DNA of 7,337 nt, taken from positions 1 to 7,337 of the forward strand of contig CAKQBC010000112.1 in the NCBI GenBank assembly GCA_934215995.1, read 5' to 3'. Source of the DNA: an uncultured Bacillus sp. GTDB taxonomy: Bacteria > Bacillota > Bacilli > Bacillales > DSM-1321. The translations under genes and the position numbers were made by a program. Below the pieces are notes generated by a model. That model did no database searches. It was not told where the DNA came from and worked only from the letters and a program-made list of their open reading frames with translations. Positions 4,928 through 7,337 of the stretch are shown here, piece after piece (position 1 is the first letter of the stretch; the number at the start of each line of letters is the position of its first letter).

Positions 4928-6487
4928 ATGCAGGTGACAATCGGGAAGATCTTTGACTTAGCCGTTAAGGGCTATCCAAACAAAGAAGCGCTATACGATG
5001 TAAGAAGCGGAAACCGGTATACGTATAAAGAATGGAACGATCAGGTTGACCGCCTTGCGAATGCTCTGAGAGAACAGGGGATCCGTAAGGGGGATCGTGT
5101 TTCGACGTTTCTTTTCAACCGGGAAGAACTCGCGATCACCTTTTTCGCATGTTCAAAATTGGGGGCTTTGTTCAATCCGATCAATTATCGTTTAATGCCT
5201 GAAGAAGTTGCATTTATCCTGCAGGACGCATCGCCGAAAGCAGTGATCTTCGAATCGGCGGTTGAGAACGTCATCTCTGCGATTGAACAAAGGTTTCCGG
5301 ACATTTCGTTTTGGTATACGGACAAGGACGTGCCATCTTATGCGGAAAACTTCCATGAAAAGATTGTATCTGCACCTAATAGGCCTGTGCAAGAAGAGGT
5401 AGATGAAAACGACGATTATGCAATCATGTACACGAGCGGGACCACCGGAAGGCCGAAAGGAGTGGTCCACCGGCATAGGGACATCGCGGAGCAAAGTTTG
5501 CTGGCAATCCAGTTCACCAAGTTGACGGAGAATGCCCGCGGGCTGGTCATCGGCCCGATGTTCCATTGCGCCGAGCTGCATTGCGCATTCCTTCCCCGGG
5601 TGCACATAGGCGGTTCCAGTGTCATTATGCATCATTTCGAGCCTGTCAAAGTACTTGAAATGATAGAAAAAGAAAAGATAACGACCTTTTTTGGGGCGCC
5701 GACGATGTGGAATATGCTTCTTCAGGAGAATCATAGCCAATATGATTTGAGCAGCCTGAAGCTGGGCCTTTACGGGGCCGCCCCGATGGCGCCGGCTTTA
5801 GCGAAAGCATGCCGTGAACACTTCCGGACGGACTTTGTCCAGGCATATGGCATGACGGAAATGGGACCTGCCATAACGGCGCTTCCGAATGAGGATCAAA
5901 TAAGGAAGTCGGGGTCGGCCGGCAAGGCGATCCTGAACCATGAAATTCGGATTGTCCGCATGAACGAAGCCGGCCCTTCGGAACCGGATGATATCATGCC
6001 TGCAGGAGAGAGCGGGGAAATCATTGTGCAGGGGCCATGCTTGATGAGGGGGTATTTCAACCGTGAGGAAGCGACCGAAAAAGCGCTTTACAAAGGATGG
6101 TACCACACAGGTGACATCGGCTATATGGATGAAGAAGGCTATCTGTACATCAAGGACCGGGTGGACGATATGATCATCAGCGGCGGAGAGAATGTATATC
6201 CGCGTGAAGTGGAAGATGCTTTGTATGAACACGGTGCCGTCCTGGACGTTGCGGTGATCGGCCAGCCGGATGACAGATGGGGAGAAACGGTGACTGCTTT
6301 TGTTGTCAGCAAAGATACAAGCCTGACCGCTGAAGAATTAGATGAATTCTGCAGGAACTCGGATAAGCTGGCCAATTATAAAAGGCCGAGAAAGTACATT
6401 TTCTGTGAGTCGATGCCGAGGAACGCAAGCGGGAAAATACAGAAGTTCCTATTGCGCAAGCAGTTGGAGGATCTTTTGTATAAATAA
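4928..6487 (+). CDS. AMP-forming acyl-CoA synthetase (fatty-acid-CoA ligase type)
   Basis: This 519-residue member of the ANL adenylate-forming superfamily should activate a carboxylic acid with ATP to an acyl-adenylate and then to the CoA thioester, in the cytoplasm or at the membrane. The phosphate-binding loop is YTSGTTGRPKGV (168-179). Later core motifs are YGMTE (307-311), YHTGD (392-396) and DRVDDMIISGGENVYPREVE (410-429), with the hinge near D410-R411. The catalytic lysine is K503 in NASGKIQK (499-506). Length matches medium- and long-chain ligases of Bacillus rather than acetyl-CoA synthetase, which is longer. The substrate could be a fatty, branched or aromatic acid and cannot be fixed here. 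An alternative start at 4898 would add ten residues. Third gene of the operon, it should feed the dehydrogenase and thiolase encoded just upstream. Confidence 0.92.
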   Translation: MQVTIGKIFDLAVKGYPNKEALYDVRSGNRYTYKEWNDQVDRLANALREQGIRKGDRVSTFLFNREELAITFFACSKLGALFNPINYRLMPEEVAFILQDASPKAVIFESAVENVISAIEQRFPDISFWYTDKDVPSYAENFHEKIVSAPNRPVQEEVDENDDYAIMYTSGTTGRPKGVVHRHRDIAEQSLLAIQFTKLTENARGLVIGPMFHCAELHCAFLPRVHIGGSSVIMHHFEPVKVLEMIEKEKITTFFGAPTMWNMLLQENHSQYDLSSLKLGLYGAAPMAPALAKACREHFRTDFVQAYGMTEMGPAITALPNEDQIRKSGSAGKAILNHEIRIVRMNEAGPSEPDDIMPAGESGEIIVQGPCLMRGYFNREEATEKALYKGWYHTGDIGYMDEEGYLYIKDRVDDMIISGGENVYPREVEDALYEHGAVLDVAVIGQPDDRWGETVTAFVVSKDTSLTAEELDEFCRNSDKLANYKRPRKYIFCESMPRNASGKIQKFLLRKQLEDLLYK

Positions 6488-6501
6488 ATAGTGAGTAAAG
6501 G

Positions 6502-6527
6502 CGCCGCCATTCCTGAGCGGCGTTTTT
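6502..6527 (+). terminator. Intrinsic terminator of the three-gene operon
   Basis: CGCCGC (6502-6507) pairs with GCGGCG (6517-6522) around a 9-base loop, followed directly by five Ts (6523-6527). It lies 14 bases past the ligase stop codon. The stem is short but fully GC. Confidence 0.85.
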
Positions 6528-6558
6528 GTGTTTCATTAGAAATAGGAAAATAATCCGA

Positions 6559-6587
6559 TTCAGGAAGTAGGCGAAAGGTATTATGAT
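6559..6587 (+). promoter_or_regulatory. Candidate promoter of the MBOAT gene
   Basis: A -10-like TATGAT (6582-6587) lies 17 bases after a poor -35 box TTCAGG (6559-6564). An overlapping GATAAT (6585-6590) is another possible -10 box. A promoter is expected because the previous operon terminates at 6527. The weak -35 box suggests an activator or another sigma factor, but the sequence does not settle it. Confidence 0.4.
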
Positions 6588-6637
6588 AATAGTGGCATGA
6601 TTACATATAAAATAATTTCAAATGCGGGGATTGTGTA

Positions 6638-7337
6638 ATGTTATTTAACTCTGTCGAATTTGTGTTTCTATTTTTGCCGGTTGTATGGATCGTTTATATG
6701 CTACTGAACAGGACAAGGCATAGGACGATTCCGATTTACTGGCTGGTGTTATCCAGTCTGTTTTTTTATGGCTATTTTAATGTGAATTATATTTATTTGA
6801 TTTTTTTATCGGTCGGCTTCAATTATGTTTTTGGGATTTTGCTTGAGAAGGCAAGCGGGGGTATCCGAAAAAAAATATATTTGGCAATCGGTATATCGGC
6901 CAATGTTTTGCTGCTCGGTTATTTCAAATATGCGGATTTCTTTATTGAAAACGTAAATACCGTATTCAAAGCCGATTACGGCTTGCTGTATCTCGTGCTG
7001 CCCCTTGGCTTAAGCTTCATTACGTTCCAGATGATCGGCTATTTGGTCGATGCATATAATGGGGAGACGAAAAGATACGGTTTGGCTTATTTTTCGTTGT
7101 TTGTGACATTCTTTCCACAACTGATCGCCGGGCCGATTATCAAACACAATGATACGATTCCCCAGTTCGAGGATGAATCCAAGCGGAAAATCAACTTGCA
7201 CAACCTGGGGGCAGGCATTTTTATATTCATGGTCGGAATGCTGAAGAAGGTAGTGATCGCTGATACGGTTGCTGTATGGGCGAACGATGGATTTCAGAAC
7301 TTCCAGGCTTTGACGTTTTCCGAAGCATGGATTACAT
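6638..7337 (+). CDS. AlgI-like MBOAT family membrane O-acyltransferase (5' part)
   Basis: The first 233 codons of this gene are present and the frame is open at the window edge. MBOAT proteins of the AlgI type move acyl groups, usually acetyl, across the membrane onto extracellular polysaccharides or other envelope polymers. Diagnostic segments are the start MLFNSVEFVFLFLPVVW (1-17), SSLFFYGYFN (39-48), GYFKYADFFIENVN (94-107), LPLGLSFITFQMIGYLVDAY (121-140) and FFPQLIAGPIIKHNDTIPQF (158-177). Hydrophobic helices lie at about 7-24, 33-48, 50-68, 79-96, 114-133 and 150-167. The family's conserved catalytic His falls later, outside the window, so activity cannot be judged. The ATG at 6638 follows GCGGGGA (6624-6630) at 7 bases. 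The DltB branch of MBOAT proteins is a less likely alternative, because the N-terminal pattern is AlgI-like. A secreted acyl-transfer partner may follow downstream. Confidence 0.88.
   Translation, partial: MLFNSVEFVFLFLPVVWIVYMLLNRTRHRTIPIYWLVLSSLFFYGYFNVNYIYLIFLSVGFNYVFGILLEKASGGIRKKIYLAIGISANVLLLGYFKYADFFIENVNTVFKADYGLLYLVLPLGLSFITFQMIGYLVDAYNGETKRYGLAYFSLFVTFFPQLIAGPIIKHNDTIPQFEDESKRKINLHNLGAGIFIFMVGMLKKVVIADTVAVWANDGFQNFQALTFSEAWIT

Noticed and set aside
1..7337. A defence, toxin-antitoxin, mobile or otherwise undescribed system
   Set aside because: All sizeable coding regions match common metabolic or transport families, and no repeats, integrase, transposase or unusual gene pairing was seen.

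Overview
The window looks like ordinary chromosome from a Gram-positive, Bacillus-type (Bacillaceae) bacterium. The signs are strong purine-rich Shine-Dalgarno sites, SigA-like promoters, U-run intrinsic terminators after nearly every unit, and a guanine-type purine riboswitch in front of an NCS2 purine permease. All genes that can be supported lie on the + strand. I see no tRNA or rRNA, mobile element, CRISPR array or phage gene.

Layout: (1) Positions 1-59 may hold the last codons of an upstream gene. (2) A SigA-like promoter (115-143), a guanine riboswitch aptamer (173-245), a long predicted antiterminator and an intrinsic terminator (307-339) form the leader of a hypoxanthine/guanine permease (386-1690, pbuG-like), which ends in its own terminator. 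(3) A single GNAT acetyltransferase gene (1822-2334) follows, again closed by a terminator. Between that terminator and the next promoter, about 2387-2491, I see nothing recognisable. (4) A promoter at 2492-2520 drives a tight three-gene operon: acyl-CoA dehydrogenase (2567-3712), thiolase (3723-4874) and AMP-forming acyl-CoA synthetase (4928-6487), ended by a terminator at 6502-6527. (5) A new unit starts at about 6638 with the N-terminal 233 codons of an AlgI-like MBOAT membrane O-acyltransferase, which runs off the window.

How the genes work together: the riboswitch should shut down purine import when guanine or hypoxanthine is plentiful. The three-gene operon supplies three activities of acyl-CoA catabolism: activation of a carboxylic acid to its CoA thioester, alpha,beta-dehydrogenation, and thiolytic cleavage. 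The hydratase and 3-hydroxyacyl-CoA dehydrogenase that belong between the last two steps are not here and must be encoded elsewhere. The MBOAT gene probably begins a cell-envelope or exopolysaccharide O-acetylation locus.

I found no convincing previously undescribed system. The points most worth a second look are the detailed switching architecture of the riboswitch, the relocated catalytic base in the acyl-CoA dehydrogenase, the partial beta-oxidation operon, and the unseen neighbours of the MBOAT gene.
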